From Capnocytophaga granulosa ATCC 51502 (GTDB lineage Bacteria; Bacteroidota; Bacteroidia; Flavobacteriales; Flavobacteriaceae), in assembly GCF_000411115.1 (NCBI RefSeq), contig NZ_KE150255.1, positions 1-64,000 of the forward strand: a DNA stretch of 64,000 nt, written 5' to 3'. Position 1 is the first letter of the stretch. Each line of letters opens with the position of its first letter. The notes under the pieces are model-generated. The model ran no database searches and was not told where the DNA came from. It saw nothing but the letters and a program-made list of their open reading frames with translations. Shown here piece by piece: positions 23,620-32,398 of this stretch. The position numbers and the translations under genes are program-made.

Positions 23620-25332
23620 ATGATCGTAAGAAAGACCCTTTCACTATTAGGAGTATTTGTCCTCCTACTAGTAAGTGCTTGTTCAGCACCCAAGAAAACC
23701 GCTTACGGCCATACCAAAGGCGTACTTGCTAAGCATGGTATGGTGGTGAGCGCCAAGGAAGAAGCCTCTAAGATAGGCCTCTCTATCCTTAAAAAAGGTG
23801 GTAATGCCTTTGACGCTATGGTGGCTACCGAATTGGCCTTGGCCGTAGCTTATCCCAATGCGGGTAACATAGGCGGAGGCGGCTTCATGGTCTATCGCTT
23901 GGCCAATGGCGAAAAAGGTGCCTTGGACTACCGCGAAAAAGCCCCCAGCAAGGCGCACCGCGATATGTACTTGGACGCCAACGGCAAAGTGATTCCCGAT
24001 AAAAGCACCCTCGGCGCCTTGGCTATAGGGGTACCTGGCACCATCGATGCACTCTTTGAGGTACATAAGAAATTCGGCAAACTCCCTATAACTGACCTCT
24101 TCCAGCCTGCTATTGACCTAGCTCGCAATGGGGTGGTCATCACTCCCCTACAAGCCGACTTCTATATGGGGAAAAATCTTGCCGAAATTAAAAAGGCTAA
24201 CAACTATACTACCATCTTCGAAAACGGCTGGAAAGCTGGCGAACGCTTTAAGTATGAGGAGTTGGCACAGACACTCGAACGTATCCGCGACAATGGCCGT
24301 AAAGAGTTTTACGAAGGTGAAACAGCCAAGCGTATCGTGAATTATGTACAGGAATTGGGCGGTATCCTCTCTCTTGAGGACCTAAAAAACTACCACTCAC
24401 AGTGGCGCACCCCTATTACCTTCAATTATAAGAACTATACTATTTCCTCCATGCCACTCCCTTCCAGTGGTGGAATCTGTATCGGTCAGATACTCAAATC
24501 GGTAGAACCCTATAAGATAGGGCAATACGCTCACAATGGCGAGCAATATGTGCAGCTACTGGTGGAGGCTGAGCGCCGTGCTTATGCCGATAGGGCTTAT
24601 TTCTTAGGCGATCCTGATTTTGTAAAAGTTCCTACTGAAACCCTCCTCTCCCCTGACTATCTAAAGGAGCGTATGCGTTCTTTCTCTTGGGATAGAGCAA
24701 GCAAGTCCAGCGAGATTGCCCATGGCAAGGTGGTGGGCTACGAGAGCGATGAGACCACCCACTACTCTATCGTGGATAGCGAAGGCAATGCGGTGGCCGT
24801 GACCACTACCCTCAATACCAATTATGGTTCTAAAGTATATGTTAAGGGCGGGGGCTTCTTCCTCAATAACCAAATGGACGACTTCAGTATCAAGCCAGGC
24901 GAACCCAACACTTACGGACTGGTAGGCTCTGAAAAGAATGCCATTGCACCGAACAAACGTATGCTTAGCTCCATGTCACCTACCATAGTAGAGGAAAACG
25001 GCAAGCTCCGTATGGTCATCGGCACCCCTGGGGGCTCTACTATTATCACCTCTGTACTCCAATGTATGCTCAATGTCTTCGAATATGGTATGACCATGCA
25101 GGAGTCCGTAAGCCAGCCGCGTTTCCACCACCAGTGGCTCCCCGATGATGTGATGTTCGAACCCAAAGGCTTTGACCCTGCCGTCATTGCCAAGCTCAAG
25201 GCCAAAGGCTATGTCCCCAAGGAAGAAAACTTTGTTATCATCGGCCGTGTAGATGCCATTTTGGTAGAGAAAGACGGCACCTTAGAAGGGGGTGCTGACC
25301 CCCGTGGCGACGATGTGGCTGAAGGTTACTAA
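23620..25332 (+). CDS. ggt: Gamma-glutamyltranspeptidase (lipoprotein)
   Basis: Extracytoplasmic enzyme of 570 residues that cleaves or transfers the gamma-glutamyl group of glutathione and related peptides. The signal peptide ends in the lipobox VSAC (Cys about 21), so it is membrane-anchored. Hallmarks are GMVVSAKEEASKIGLSIL, the NIGGGGFMVYRL block and the autoprocessing site with the nucleophile Thr in DETTHYSIVD (about residue 387). Downstream are the catalytic GSTIITSVLQ and a C-terminal NPR-like QPRFHHQWLP. Processing at the Thr yields two chains. It has its own promoter. It supplies glutamate and cysteinyl-glycine to the peptide and glutamate transporters in the window. Confidence 0.95.
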   Translation: MIVRKTLSLLGVFVLLLVSACSAPKKTAYGHTKGVLAKHGMVVSAKEEASKIGLSILKKGGNAFDAMVATELALAVAYPNAGNIGGGGFMVYRLANGEKGALDYREKAPSKAHRDMYLDANGKVIPDKSTLGALAIGVPGTIDALFEVHKKFGKLPITDLFQPAIDLARNGVVITPLQADFYMGKNLAEIKKANNYTTIFENGWKAGERFKYEELAQTLERIRDNGRKEFYEGETAKRIVNYVQELGGILSLEDLKNYHSQWRTPITFNYKNYTISSMPLPSSGGICIGQILKSVEPYKIGQYAHNGEQYVQLLVEAERRAYADRAYFLGDPDFVKVPTETLLSPDYLKERMRSFSWDRASKSSEIAHGKVVGYESDETTHYSIVDSEGNAVAVTTTLNTNYGSKVYVKGGGFFLNNQMDDFSIKPGEPNTYGLVGSEKNAIAPNKRMLSSMSPTIVEENGKLRMVIGTPGGSTIITSVLQCMLNVFEYGMTMQESVSQPRFHHQWLPDDVMFEPKGFDPAVIAKLKAKGYVPKEENFVIIGRVDAILVEKDGTLEGGADPRGDDVAEGY

Positions 25333-25373
25333 ACTGCAAAAAGGAAGAAATGTAAAAAAAAATATGTTTTTTG

Positions 25374-25405
25374 TTTGGTAATTAAAAAATTTTTTCTAAC
25401 TTTGC
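25374..25405 (+). promoter_or_regulatory. Full promoter of the TonB-receptor leader RNA
   Basis: TTTG at 25374-25377, a 19-nt spacer and TAACTTTGC at 25397-25405. It lies 330 nt before the receptor ATG, and no other consensus promoter was found between them. Confidence 0.75.
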
Positions 25406-25411
25406 CCCTGA

Positions 25412-25733
25412 ATTAGTGAAGAGTGAAAAGTATAGCCAGCGAATACATGGAGCTGGGTATGTGGGTGAAGAGTGAAAAGAGAAGAGTGAAAAGTGATTAA
25501 CAATTAATAATTAATAATTAACAATTAAAAAAGATGTTTTTTACGCAAAGAAATATGATGATGTGTTGTCTCATGCCTTACCCAACGTAAGACATCATAA
25601 TTTCTTTTGCCCATAGTTTAAGAAAGCAATGATGTTATATCATTGCTTTTTTGTTTTCTATGGTCAAATAAACAGACAGCAATCAGTCATAATAGCAACA
25701 ACAATTAACCATTAACAATTAAAAATTAAAAAA
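25412..25733 (+). promoter_or_regulatory. Attenuator-like leader RNA of the TonB-dependent receptor
   Basis: After heptad repeats and AATTAATA repeats, the leader forms a long hairpin: 25545-25560 pairs with 25593-25610 (GCAAAGAAATATGATG against CATCATAATTTCTTTTGC, with bulges). An 11-bp intrinsic terminator (25623-25649 plus T-run) follows. The right arm of the first hairpin can instead pair with the terminator's left arm: CATCAT 25593-25598 with ATGATG 25629-25634, and TTTCTT 25601-25606 with AAGAAA 25620-25625. The two structures exclude each other. No known riboswitch signature was recognised. It may also act as an independent small RNA. Confidence 0.6.
25623..25652 (+). terminator. Intrinsic terminator upstream of the TonB-dependent receptor
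   Basis: A perfect 11-bp stem (AAAGCAATGAT/ATCATTGCTTT) with a 5-nt loop, followed by T residues. It lies 82 nt before the receptor ATG, so expression requires read-through. Confidence 0.8.
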
Positions 25734-28679
25734 ATGAAACTAAAACCCTTCCTTAGCCTCCTTGCCTTTCTTGTGGCAAGTATTACAAGCGCACAAACCC
25801 TCAAAGGTAAAGTCTTTGACGACCAGAATGAACCCCTCTTGGGCGTTACCATCTTGGTCAAAGAGGTGCCTAACAAAGGCGTCACTACCAACGAACGCGG
25901 TGAGTTCAGCATTCATGTAGAACCTCACCAAACGCTTGTCTTTTCCTATATCGGCTTCAAAAACCAAGAAATCAAGGTTGGTAAGCAGAAAAACCTCGTG
26001 GTAACCCTTGTAAGCGAAGCCGAAGAACTCCCTGAATTATTGGTTGTAGGCTCCCGTGCAGGAGGTCGCACCAAGATTGATAGCCCCGTCCCTGTAGATG
26101 TCTTTGATGTGGCCAAAACCAGCAAAACCCAACCTCAGGTGAACCTCAACCAGATACTCAACAGCATTGCTCCCTCTTTCACCTCCACCACCCAAGTAGT
26201 TTCCGATGGTTCTGACCACCTTGACCCTGCCCAATTGCGCGGCTTAGGCCCTGACCAGACCCTCGTACTACTGAACGGAAAACGCCGACACACCTCCGCC
26301 TTTATCAATGTCAATGGTACGCCTGGGCGTGGTACCGTTGGGACTGACCTTAATACTATTCCCTCCTTCGCCCTTTCCAAAATAGAGGTGTTGCGCGATG
26401 GGGCTTCCGCCCAATATGGTTCCGATGCTATTGCTGGGGTGATGAACCTTGAGCTTAAGAAAGACAAAGGCCTCTCTGCCCAAGTAAGTTATGGCGGACA
26501 CCTTACCCCTACGGCTAATGACCACCGCGGTGGCTTTGACGGAGCACAAGGTCAGTTGGACATCAACTACGGTACCGAATTGGGTAAAAAAGGTGGTTTC
26601 CTAAACTTTACCTTCTCCGCTCAGTTCCGCGACAAAACCCACCGTGCAGGTACTTTTGACGGAGAGATATTCAACGCCTACAACGCCATAGAACGCCGTG
26701 CCCTTAACCATGGGGACAACCTATCTGGCTACTTTTCCAATATCAATGTAGATGCCGACCCTCGCCTATTAGGCCTTATCAAAGGCTATGCAGGGGAAGT
26801 AGGCTATTTTGATAGCAGTTACCTCGCCCAAATACAAGGAGCCAACTCCATCGGAGAGTTACAACCCTTGCTCAAAAAGGACTTTACCGAGCAGGAACTC
26901 GCCTATCGTGGTCTTGACCGCAAGGACTACAACATGCATGTAGGCCAATCCAGCCTCTTGGGTACTCAATTCTTTGTCAATGCAGCCTTTCCTGTCTCTG
27001 ACAACTGGGAACTCTATGTCTTTGGCGGACAGAGCTACCGCTATGGAGAGGCTGGAGGGTTCTTCCGCCGCCCTAACCAAGCCCGTACCTTCACTGGCCT
27101 ACACCCCAACGGCTACTTGCCTCAGATTACCACCGACATACAGGACTCTTCTATCTCGGCTGGAATCCGTGGCGAGGCTGGCAAGTGGCACCTTGACCTA
27201 AGTAATACCTTCGGCCGCAATGAGTTTGCCTATACAATCAAGAACACTGGCAATACCAGCTTGCGCTTTGCTACTCCTGATTATTTTGATGCTGGTAAAT
27301 TGCGTTTTGCACAGAACACAATCAATTTGGATCTCTCTCGCCCCATTGAGCTATTCTACAAGTCCAACATCTCTTTTGGGGTAGAGCAACGCCATGAGTC
27401 CTATAGCACTGTAGCAGGCGCTGAAAACTCTTATGCTACCTATGATATCACAGGAGGCGTACTCCCCTTGAGTGCTCCTGCCTCACAGAAGGTTACCGAC
27501 TTCTTTGGCAATGCCCTCCCTGGAGGTGCTCAGGTACTCCCTGGCTTTAGAGAAGAAAGTGCCCTTACCAAAACCCGTAATGTCTTGGCTGGCTATGGAG
27601 AATTTGAAACCGATATTACCAAGTGGCTATTGGCCAATGCGGCAGTACGTTACGAACATTATTCTGACTTTGGTAATACCTTTAACTATAAGCTCGCCTC
27701 ACGCGTGAAACTCTTGCCCAATGTGAATCTCCGAGCAGCTGCCTCCACTGGCTTCCGCGCGCCCTCTATCCACCAGTTGTATTATACCAATATCAACACC
27801 TTGCAGATCAATGGGGTATTACAAGAAACTGGTACTTTCAACAATATCTCCCGTGCTGCAGAACTCTTTGGTATAGAGAAGTTACAAGAAGAAAAATCCA
27901 AATCACTCAGTGCTGGTTTTGCTGTTAAGATTCCCAAGGCTGGCCTTTCCCTTAGTGCCGATGCCTACTTTATCCGTGTAGATGACCGTATTATCCTCAC
28001 CGAGGCCTTTACCCGCCCCGCTGGAAACAGCCCTGCACAGAATGAACTCAAACAGATTTTTGACCAAGCCAATGTAAATACCGTACAATTCTTTGCCAAT
28101 GCAGTAGATGTAGAGACCAAAGGAATAGATGTGGTTGTGAGTCACTCTCTACAGGCGGATAAGTTCACCCTTAACAATGACTTTGCTTTCAACCTTACCC
28201 AAACCCGCAAGGTAGGTGAGATACACACCCCAAGAGCTATTAAAGCGGCTGGCTTAGAAGACAAATTCTTCTCCGAACGCTCTCGCGTACTCTTGGAAGA
28301 GGTAATCCCTCGCTTCAAGGCTACCCTTTCCCACAACCTCACCATAGGCAAGTGGAATGCTTACTTGCGTAACACCTATTATGGCAAAGCCACTAGCCCT
28401 GACATCGTGGCTGCTGACAAGCGTATAGGCGATTTTGAGTTTGATGAGCGCGGACACCAAGTTATTCGTGGCAAGGTCATCACCGACCTCTCTGTAGCGT
28501 ACAACTTTACCCCTAAGACCTCTTTGACCTTGGGTGTAAATAACCTCCTTGATCTCTACCCTGAGAAAAACGTCAAGGCCAATAGCAACAATGACCAATT
28601 TGTCTATTCACGTGCCACCTCACAATTTGGATTGAATGGTCGCTATGTATTCCTCCGCGCCACCTTCAACCTGTTTTAA
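25734..28679 (+). CDS. TonB-dependent receptor with CarboxypepD_reg-like domain
   Basis: Outer-membrane transporter of 981 residues. It has a signal peptide (MKLKPFLSLLAFLVASITSA), a carboxypeptidase-regulatory-like domain at about 22-105 (LKGKVFDDQNEPLLGVTILV, FSYIGFKNQEI), a plug domain with QLRGLGPDQTLVLLNGKRRH and IEVLRDGASAQYGSDAIAGV, and a large beta-barrel ending in the aromatic VFLRATFNLF. It imports an unknown substrate using TonB energy. There is no SusD partner, so it is not a typical SusC. Expression depends on the attenuator-like leader directly upstream. Closely similar Bacteroidota receptors are often annotated as iron or vitamin receptors, but the ligand cannot be read from sequence. 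Confidence 0.93.
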   Translation: MKLKPFLSLLAFLVASITSAQTLKGKVFDDQNEPLLGVTILVKEVPNKGVTTNERGEFSIHVEPHQTLVFSYIGFKNQEIKVGKQKNLVVTLVSEAEELPELLVVGSRAGGRTKIDSPVPVDVFDVAKTSKTQPQVNLNQILNSIAPSFTSTTQVVSDGSDHLDPAQLRGLGPDQTLVLLNGKRRHTSAFINVNGTPGRGTVGTDLNTIPSFALSKIEVLRDGASAQYGSDAIAGVMNLELKKDKGLSAQVSYGGHLTPTANDHRGGFDGAQGQLDINYGTELGKKGGFLNFTFSAQFRDKTHRAGTFDGEIFNAYNAIERRALNHGDNLSGYFSNINVDADPRLLGLIKGYAGEVGYFDSSYLAQIQGANSIGELQPLLKKDFTEQELAYRGLDRKDYNMHVGQSSLLGTQFFVNAAFPVSDNWELYVFGGQSYRYGEAGGFFRRPNQARTFTGLHPNGYLPQITTDIQDSSISAGIRGEAGKWHLDLSNTFGRNEFAYTIKNTGNTSLRFATPDYFDAGKLRFAQNTINLDLSRPIELFYKSNISFGVEQRHESYSTVAGAENSYATYDITGGVLPLSAPASQKVTDFFGNALPGGAQVLPGFREESALTKTRNVLAGYGEFETDITKWLLANAAVRYEHYSDFGNTFNYKLASRVKLLPNVNLRAAASTGFRAPSIHQLYYTNINTLQINGVLQETGTFNNISRAAELFGIEKLQEEKSKSLSAGFAVKIPKAGLSLSADAYFIRVDDRIILTEAFTRPAGNSPAQNELKQIFDQANVNTVQFFANAVDVETKGIDVVVSHSLQADKFTLNNDFAFNLTQTRKVGEIHTPRAIKAAGLEDKFFSERSRVLLEEVIPRFKATLSHNLTIGKWNAYLRNTYYGKATSPDIVAADKRIGDFEFDERGHQVIRGKVITDLSVAYNFTPKTSLTLGVNNLLDLYPEKNVKANSNNDQFVYSRATSQFGLNGRYVFLRATFNLF

Positions 28680-28775
28680 GTGAAAAGTGAAAAACGAAAA
28701 GTGAATAATACATTTTGTAGGGGCAAAGTTGCGTAAGCAAGTATGTGAAGCAATTCGCCCTCTATAAAGAAGAAA

Positions 28776-28806
28776 GAGACTACCCCAAAAGGTAGCCTCT
28801 TTTTTA
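28776..28806. terminator. Intrinsic terminator between the TonB receptor and the opposite-strand gene
   Basis: GAGACTACC (28776-28784) pairs with GGTAGCCTC (28791-28799) with one mismatch, followed by seven T residues. Confidence 0.8.
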
Positions 28807-28828
28807 TTTGGTTACTTATAGTAAGTTC

Positions 28829-28889
28829 ATTTTTCACTTTTCACTCTTCACTTTTCACTCTTCATTCTTCACTTTTCACTCTTCACTAT
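28829..28889. repeat. Heptad array (GTGAAAA type, minus orientation)
   Basis: Units TTTTCAC, TCTTCAC and ATTCTTCAC lie in tandem. Together with units on the plus orientation at 28680-28705 they flank the terminator and form another inverted pair about 120 nt apart. Confidence 0.7.
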
Positions 28890-29620
28890 TTCTTGTACTT
28901 CTCGATAATCTTTCTAGCTCTTTCCAAGGCCTCTTCGTTAGAGATATTGGCAGCATCTTGGTGAAGGGAAGTACTGATAGGAGTCTGATAAGTAGGAGTT
29001 GGTTCCTTTTGGTAGGTTGGCTCTTCAGCTGTTTTAGTAATAGTATGAGGCACTAAGGGGCTGGTTGTCAAAGGTTCCGTAGTGGAGAAAGTATGGGTAC
29101 TCTCCTGAGGGGAAGCCACGGCAGGCGCTGCTACAGGCGGAGGTGTAGTCACAGGTGTAGAGGTAAAAGCCATAGGGCTTTGAGTCACAGGCGTTACTTG
29201 AGGTTCAGGGATATGTGCCACAGGCGTAGAAGTAAAGGCCATAGTAGGCGCCTGTGTAGGTGTAGAGGTTGCAGAAGCCACAGGTCGCTCAACTAGTTTT
29301 TCCTTTAGCGTGCGATTGAGTGTCTCCAGCTCCTCAATCCTGATAAGCAGCTTGTTATAGGTATCTTTGGTAATGACGATCATCTCTCCCCCCTTCTTAT
29401 CAGCAAGAAAGAGCGGCTCTGCCAAAGGTAGCTCTATTTTAAAAAGCTGTTCGTTTTCTTTCAGTGGCATTTCCTTGAGTTCTTTTTCTTTCAAGGAAGC
29501 CGCATAAGCATCCACATTCGTAGGAATATCTATCTCTATTCCTATTTTTGCCAAAGCATTGATAACCAACTGATATTGTTGAAAATCTAACTTCTCTTTT
29601 AACGGAATCGTGTTACTCAT
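28886..29620 (-). CDS. Hypothetical protein with Pro/Thr-rich linker
   Basis: This 244-residue cytoplasmic protein is of unknown family. Residues 1-115 are compact and end in a likely coiled coil (ITKDTYNKLLIRIEELETLN). Residues 120-215 are a disordered Pro/Thr/Ser/Ala linker with a short internal repeat (MAFTSTPV appears twice). The last 25 residues form a charged helix, NEEALERARKIIEKYKK. There is no signal peptide or TM segment. It is monocistronic with promoter TACCTTTGC at 29637-29645. It could be a scaffold or adaptor. Confidence 0.8.
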   Translation of the reverse strand: MSNTIPLKEKLDFQQYQLVINALAKIGIEIDIPTNVDAYAASLKEKELKEMPLKENEQLFKIELPLAEPLFLADKKGGEMIVITKDTYNKLLIRIEELETLNRTLKEKLVERPVASATSTPTQAPTMAFTSTPVAHIPEPQVTPVTQSPMAFTSTPVTTPPPVAAPAVASPQESTHTFSTTEPLTTSPLVPHTITKTAEEPTYQKEPTPTYQTPISTSLHQDAANISNEEALERARKIIEKYKK

Positions 29621-29636
29621 AATCGTTATATTTTGG

Positions 29637-29645
29637 GCAAAGGTA
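29637..29645 (-). promoter_or_regulatory. Promoter -7 element for the Pro/Thr-rich protein
   Basis: TACCTTTGC on the minus strand, 17 nt before the ATG. Confidence 0.65.
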
Positions 29646-29737
29646 TAATAAAAAATTTAAAAAAACAAACAATTGTTATGATATTTTTTTTGTTGATAAA
29701 ATTAAGTAATCATTTGTTTTATTTTGATTTTTTTTCT

Positions 29738-29746
29738 TATCTTTGC
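29738..29746 (+). promoter_or_regulatory. Promoter -7 element for the small membrane proteins
   Basis: TATCTTTGC, 25 nt before ATG 29772; it is divergent from the promoter at 29637. Confidence 0.65.
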
Positions 29747-29771
29747 ACAGAATTATAAAACACTTCATAAC

Positions 29772-29921
29772 ATGAAAAAACCTACTATAAATATAGAGAA
29801 ATTCTACGACCTTATGCTTACCAACAAGTGGTGGGGCACTATAGCTGTGATCCTTTCCACCCTGATTATCTACCTATTTGGAAAAATTACAGGAGAAGCT
29901 ATTTATTCTCTAACACACTAA
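29772..29921 (+). CDS. Small single-pass membrane protein (49 residues)
   Basis: The chosen ATG at 29772 follows the promoter, while the longer ORF from 29724 starts upstream of it. The protein is MKKPTINIEKFYDLMLTNKW, then a hydrophobic segment IAVILSTLIIYLFGKITG (about 23-41) and a short tail. It is one transmembrane helix with a Lys-rich N-terminus, and I do not recognise the family. A second membrane-type mini-gene follows 70 nt downstream, probably on the same transcript. Confidence 0.65.
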   Translation: MKKPTINIEKFYDLMLTNKWWGTIAVILSTLIIYLFGKITGEAIYSLTH

Positions 29922-29991
29922 GACAAGGTAGCGGCCTGTATAGTAATCTAAAAACAACTTACAAAACTTGATAACCCCAAATAAATAATCT

Positions 29992-30123
29992 ATGAAAACA
30001 AGCACTAAACGAAACTTCCTAATAATTATAACTGCTGCGCTACTGAGTGTCCTCTTACGTCAAGACTTACAGCGCTTAGTAGATGCTTTTTTAGAAGGCT
30101 ATTATAAAGGAAAAGGCTTGTAA
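29992..30123 (+). CDS. Small membrane protein (43 residues)
   Basis: ATG at 29992 starts MKTSTKRNFLIIITAALLSV, a basic N-terminus followed by a hydrophobic helix, then RQDLQRLVDAFLEGYYKGKG and stop. It has the size and pattern of short Bacteroidota membrane peptides. It lies on the same strand as the 49-residue protein and just after a copy of the CTAAAAACAACTTACAAAAC motif. The coding call rests on the start position, charge pattern and clean stop only. A further 27-codon frame (30131-30214) follows but is weaker. Confidence 0.45.
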   Translation: MKTSTKRNFLIIITAALLSVLLRQDLQRLVDAFLEGYYKGKGL

Positions 30124-30130
30124 ACTACTC

Positions 30131-30214
30131 ATGCAACTTTCCCTATACCTATCCTATATCTATTACCGAAAGCTCTTTGCCAAAGGAGACTTGCCGAGCA
30201 TCGTTGTACTATAA
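30131..30214 (+). other. Weak 27-codon ORF after the small membrane proteins
   Basis: MQLSLYLSYIYYRKLFAKGD and a short hydrophobic end. It starts 7 nt after the preceding mini-gene. It could be a third mini-protein or non-coding. Confidence 0.2.
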
Positions 30215-30259
30215 AACAATTGCTAATGGTCAGTTGGCATACTTAAACTCAAAACTATC

Positions 30260-31075
30260 ATGAAGTTTTTTCTCTTTTTATGTTGTTGCTCCCTGAGTGG
30301 GTTTGCACAAAAAGTGGTAGTACAAGACAGCCAAGGTCGTCCTATTGAATATGTGAATATAGGCGTCAAAGGTACTTCCAATGGTCTTATCAGCGATGAG
30401 CAGGGAGGCTTTTCCTTGGATGCCCTCCATGCCAAGGATACCGATAGCATCTATTTTGGGCATCTGAGCTATAAACATAAGGTACTCATAAAGAAGGATA
30501 TTACCGACAAAGTGTCCTTGGAGGCCGCCGAGATTGTACTTCCTGAAGCTACCTTTACCGCTAAGCAGCCTAAGGAGCGCACACTCAAGGGAAAGGGCTT
30601 ACCTACTATTGTTACTATGAGCATTCCCGCCCCTGCTGAGGAGGAAATAGCTGAAAATGAGAAAAAAGGTGAGGAGGAATTGGGCGACTTTATCTCTCTA
30701 AACAAGGATACTTTCCTTACAAAGTTTGAGATGAATATTGTAGCCAACACCCTTGATCGTTGTGTGCTGCGTGTGGTAGTCTATGAGAGTAATAAGGAGC
30801 ATACCCTCTTTAAGCCCTTGATAGAAAGGCCTATTTATATACAGGTGCCCGCCAGCCGTAAACGACAGATTTTCTCTAAGGAGTTATCCGTGTTTGCCCC
30901 CAAGGGAGTTGTTTGGGTAGCCTTGCAGGCTGTTGAGCTAAAGGGAAGTAAGGACAGCGAACTTAGAATCCGCTGCCGTGCCAATGGTGGCTGGTCTCGT
31001 ACCACTATTGATAATATTTTAGAGAAAACCCCCTTGGGATTGGGGATTCCTTTCTCTGTTAAGGGAAGACAATAA
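30260..31075 (+). CDS. CarboxypepD_reg-like exported protein
   Basis: This 271-residue protein has a signal peptide (MKFFLFLCCCSLSGFA) and an N-terminal carboxypeptidase-regulatory-like (Ig-type) domain, about 18-90: VVVQDSQGRPIEYVNIGVKG, NGLISDEQGGFSLD and IYFGHLSYKHKVL. The C-terminal half (120-271) is a beta-type region with no family I recognise. Such proteins are common at the Bacteroidota surface, sometimes linked to TonB systems. No receptor gene is adjacent. The function is unknown. Confidence 0.82.
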   Translation: MKFFLFLCCCSLSGFAQKVVVQDSQGRPIEYVNIGVKGTSNGLISDEQGGFSLDALHAKDTDSIYFGHLSYKHKVLIKKDITDKVSLEAAEIVLPEATFTAKQPKERTLKGKGLPTIVTMSIPAPAEEEIAENEKKGEEELGDFISLNKDTFLTKFEMNIVANTLDRCVLRVVVYESNKEHTLFKPLIERPIYIQVPASRKRQIFSKELSVFAPKGVVWVALQAVELKGSKDSELRIRCRANGGWSRTTIDNILEKTPLGLGIPFSVKGRQ

Positions 31076-31138
31076 AGTGAAAAATGAAAAGTGAAAAGTG
31101 AATAATTTTTCACTCTTCACTTTTCACTCTTCACTACT
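31074..31138. repeat. Heptad array with inverted arms (GTGAAAA type)
   Basis: GTGAAAA, ATGAAAA, GTGAAAA, GTGAATA, then the inverted arm of GTGAAGA/GTGAAAA units, between two convergent genes (the upstream gene's last bases and the recA stop). Confidence 0.8.
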
Positions 31139-32297
31139 AATCGTCTTCTTCCTCCTCTGGAAAATCGTCGTCCTCTTCAGGTTCGTCGTATTCCTCATCT
31201 TCATCAGGTTCAGCGGCTTTGTCTTTGGAGGCTGTTTTCTTACCTTTTTTCTTCACCACTACCTTTCCTTCTTTGACGGCTTCTTTGATTTTACCTTCTA
31301 TCTCTTCAGCCATTTCAGGATTGTCATGGAGTAAGGCCTTCATCGCATCACGACCATTGGCCAAGCGGGTACCGCCGTAGCTGTACCAAGCCCCACTCTT
31401 GGAGAGTATGTCAAAGTCGGTTCCCCAATCTACTATTTCGGACACCTTGGAGATACCTTCCCCATAGATGATTTCAAACTCTGTTCTTTGGAAAGGTGGT
31501 GCTACTTTGTTTTTCACTACCTTCACCTTCGTAAGGCTACCATAGGCCTCTCCTTCTTTGTTTTTCAGAGGAGCTGCTTGTCGGCGCACATCTACACGTA
31601 CAGAAGAATAAAACTTCAGTGCATTACCCCCTGTGGTAGTCTCAGGATTTCCGAAAGACACCCCTATTTTGTCACGCAACTGGTTGATAAACATCACCAC
31701 ACAGTTGGCCTTACTGATGCTCCCTGTGATTTTGCGCAAGGCTTGGGACATCAAGCGGGCATGTACGCCCATTTTGGAGTCACCCATCTCGCCATCTATC
31801 TCAGTTTTAGGAGTAAGGGCAGCCACGGAATCCACTACAATAATATCCACGGCTCCAGAGCGTACCAGCCCATCTACGATTTCAAGGGCTTGCTCCCCGT
31901 TATCAGGTTGGGAGATAATCAGGTTGTCCACATCTATCCCTATTTTCTTGGCATAACTGGGGTCAAAGGCATGTTCCGCATCTATAAAAGCGGCAGAGCC
32001 TCCCAGCTTCTGTGCCTCGGCAATGGCATGCAGTGTAAGGGTAGTCTTACCTGAAGACTCCTGACCAAAGATCTCAATCACCCTACCGCGTGGGTACCCC
32101 CCTACACCTAAGGCAATATCCAAGCCCAAAGAACCCGAAGGAATCACCTCTACCTTCTCGGCTACCTTGTCTCCAAGACGCATCACCGTTCCTTTCCCAA
32201 AGGACTTTTCCAAGCGCTGCAAAGCCAATTTCAGGGCTTGTGCTTTGGCTTCCTTGTCCTTAATCTCTTCTACTTTTTCTTTTTCTTTCTTTGCCAT
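31137..32297 (-). CDS. recA: Recombinase RecA
   Basis: DNA-strand-exchange ATPase and SOS coprotease of 386 residues. Visible are the N-terminal oligomerisation [15 protein letters not shown], Walker A GQESSGKT (the usual Pro at the second position is Gln here), [13 protein letters not shown] (Walker B) and [16 protein letters not shown] long acidic C-terminus follows (repeated Glu/Asp, about residue 355-386), the regulatory tail usual for RecA. It is read in the same direction as ppa, with a 101-bp gap made almost wholly of heptads, so they may share the ppa promoter. No LexA-like box was recognised in front. Confidence 0.97.
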   Translation of the reverse strand: MAKKEKEKVEEIKDKEAKAQALKLALQRLEKSFGKGTVMRLGDKVAEKVEVIPSGSLGLDIALGVGGYPRGRVIEIFGQESSGKTTLTLHAIAEAQKLGGSAAFIDAEHAFDPSYAKKIGIDVDNLIISQPDNGEQALEIVDGLVRSGAVDIIVVDSVAALTPKTEIDGEMGDSKMGVHARLMSQALRKITGSISKANCVVMFINQLRDKIGVSFGNPETTTGGNALKFYSSVRVDVRRQAAPLKNKEGEAYGSLTKVKVVKNKVAPPFQRTEFEIIYGEGISKVSEIVDWGTDFDILSKSGAWYSYGGTRLANGRDAMKALLHDNPEMAEEIEGKIKEAVKEGKVVVKKKGKKTASKDKAAEPDEDEEYDEPEEDDDFPEEEEDD

Positions 32298-32299
32298 CT

Positions 32300-32398
32300 T
32301 TTTTTAATGATTAATGGTTAATGATCAATGATTAATGGTCAATGATTAATGATTAATAGGCATTGGTATTAATCATTAATCATTGTTGGCATTAATCA
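32300..32398. repeat. Heptad array (TTAATGATTAATGG type) in the ppa-recA gap
   Basis: 7-nt units related to ATGATTA, ATGGTTA and ATGATCA cover almost the whole gap, with a partly inverted second half (CATTAAT units). No conventional promoter is visible in it. Confidence 0.75.

Noticed and set aside
25545..25652. Known riboswitch class (cobalamin, TPP, FMN, SAM, preQ1, cyclic di-GMP)
   Set aside because: None of their conserved cores is present; only the generic attenuator layout can be supported.
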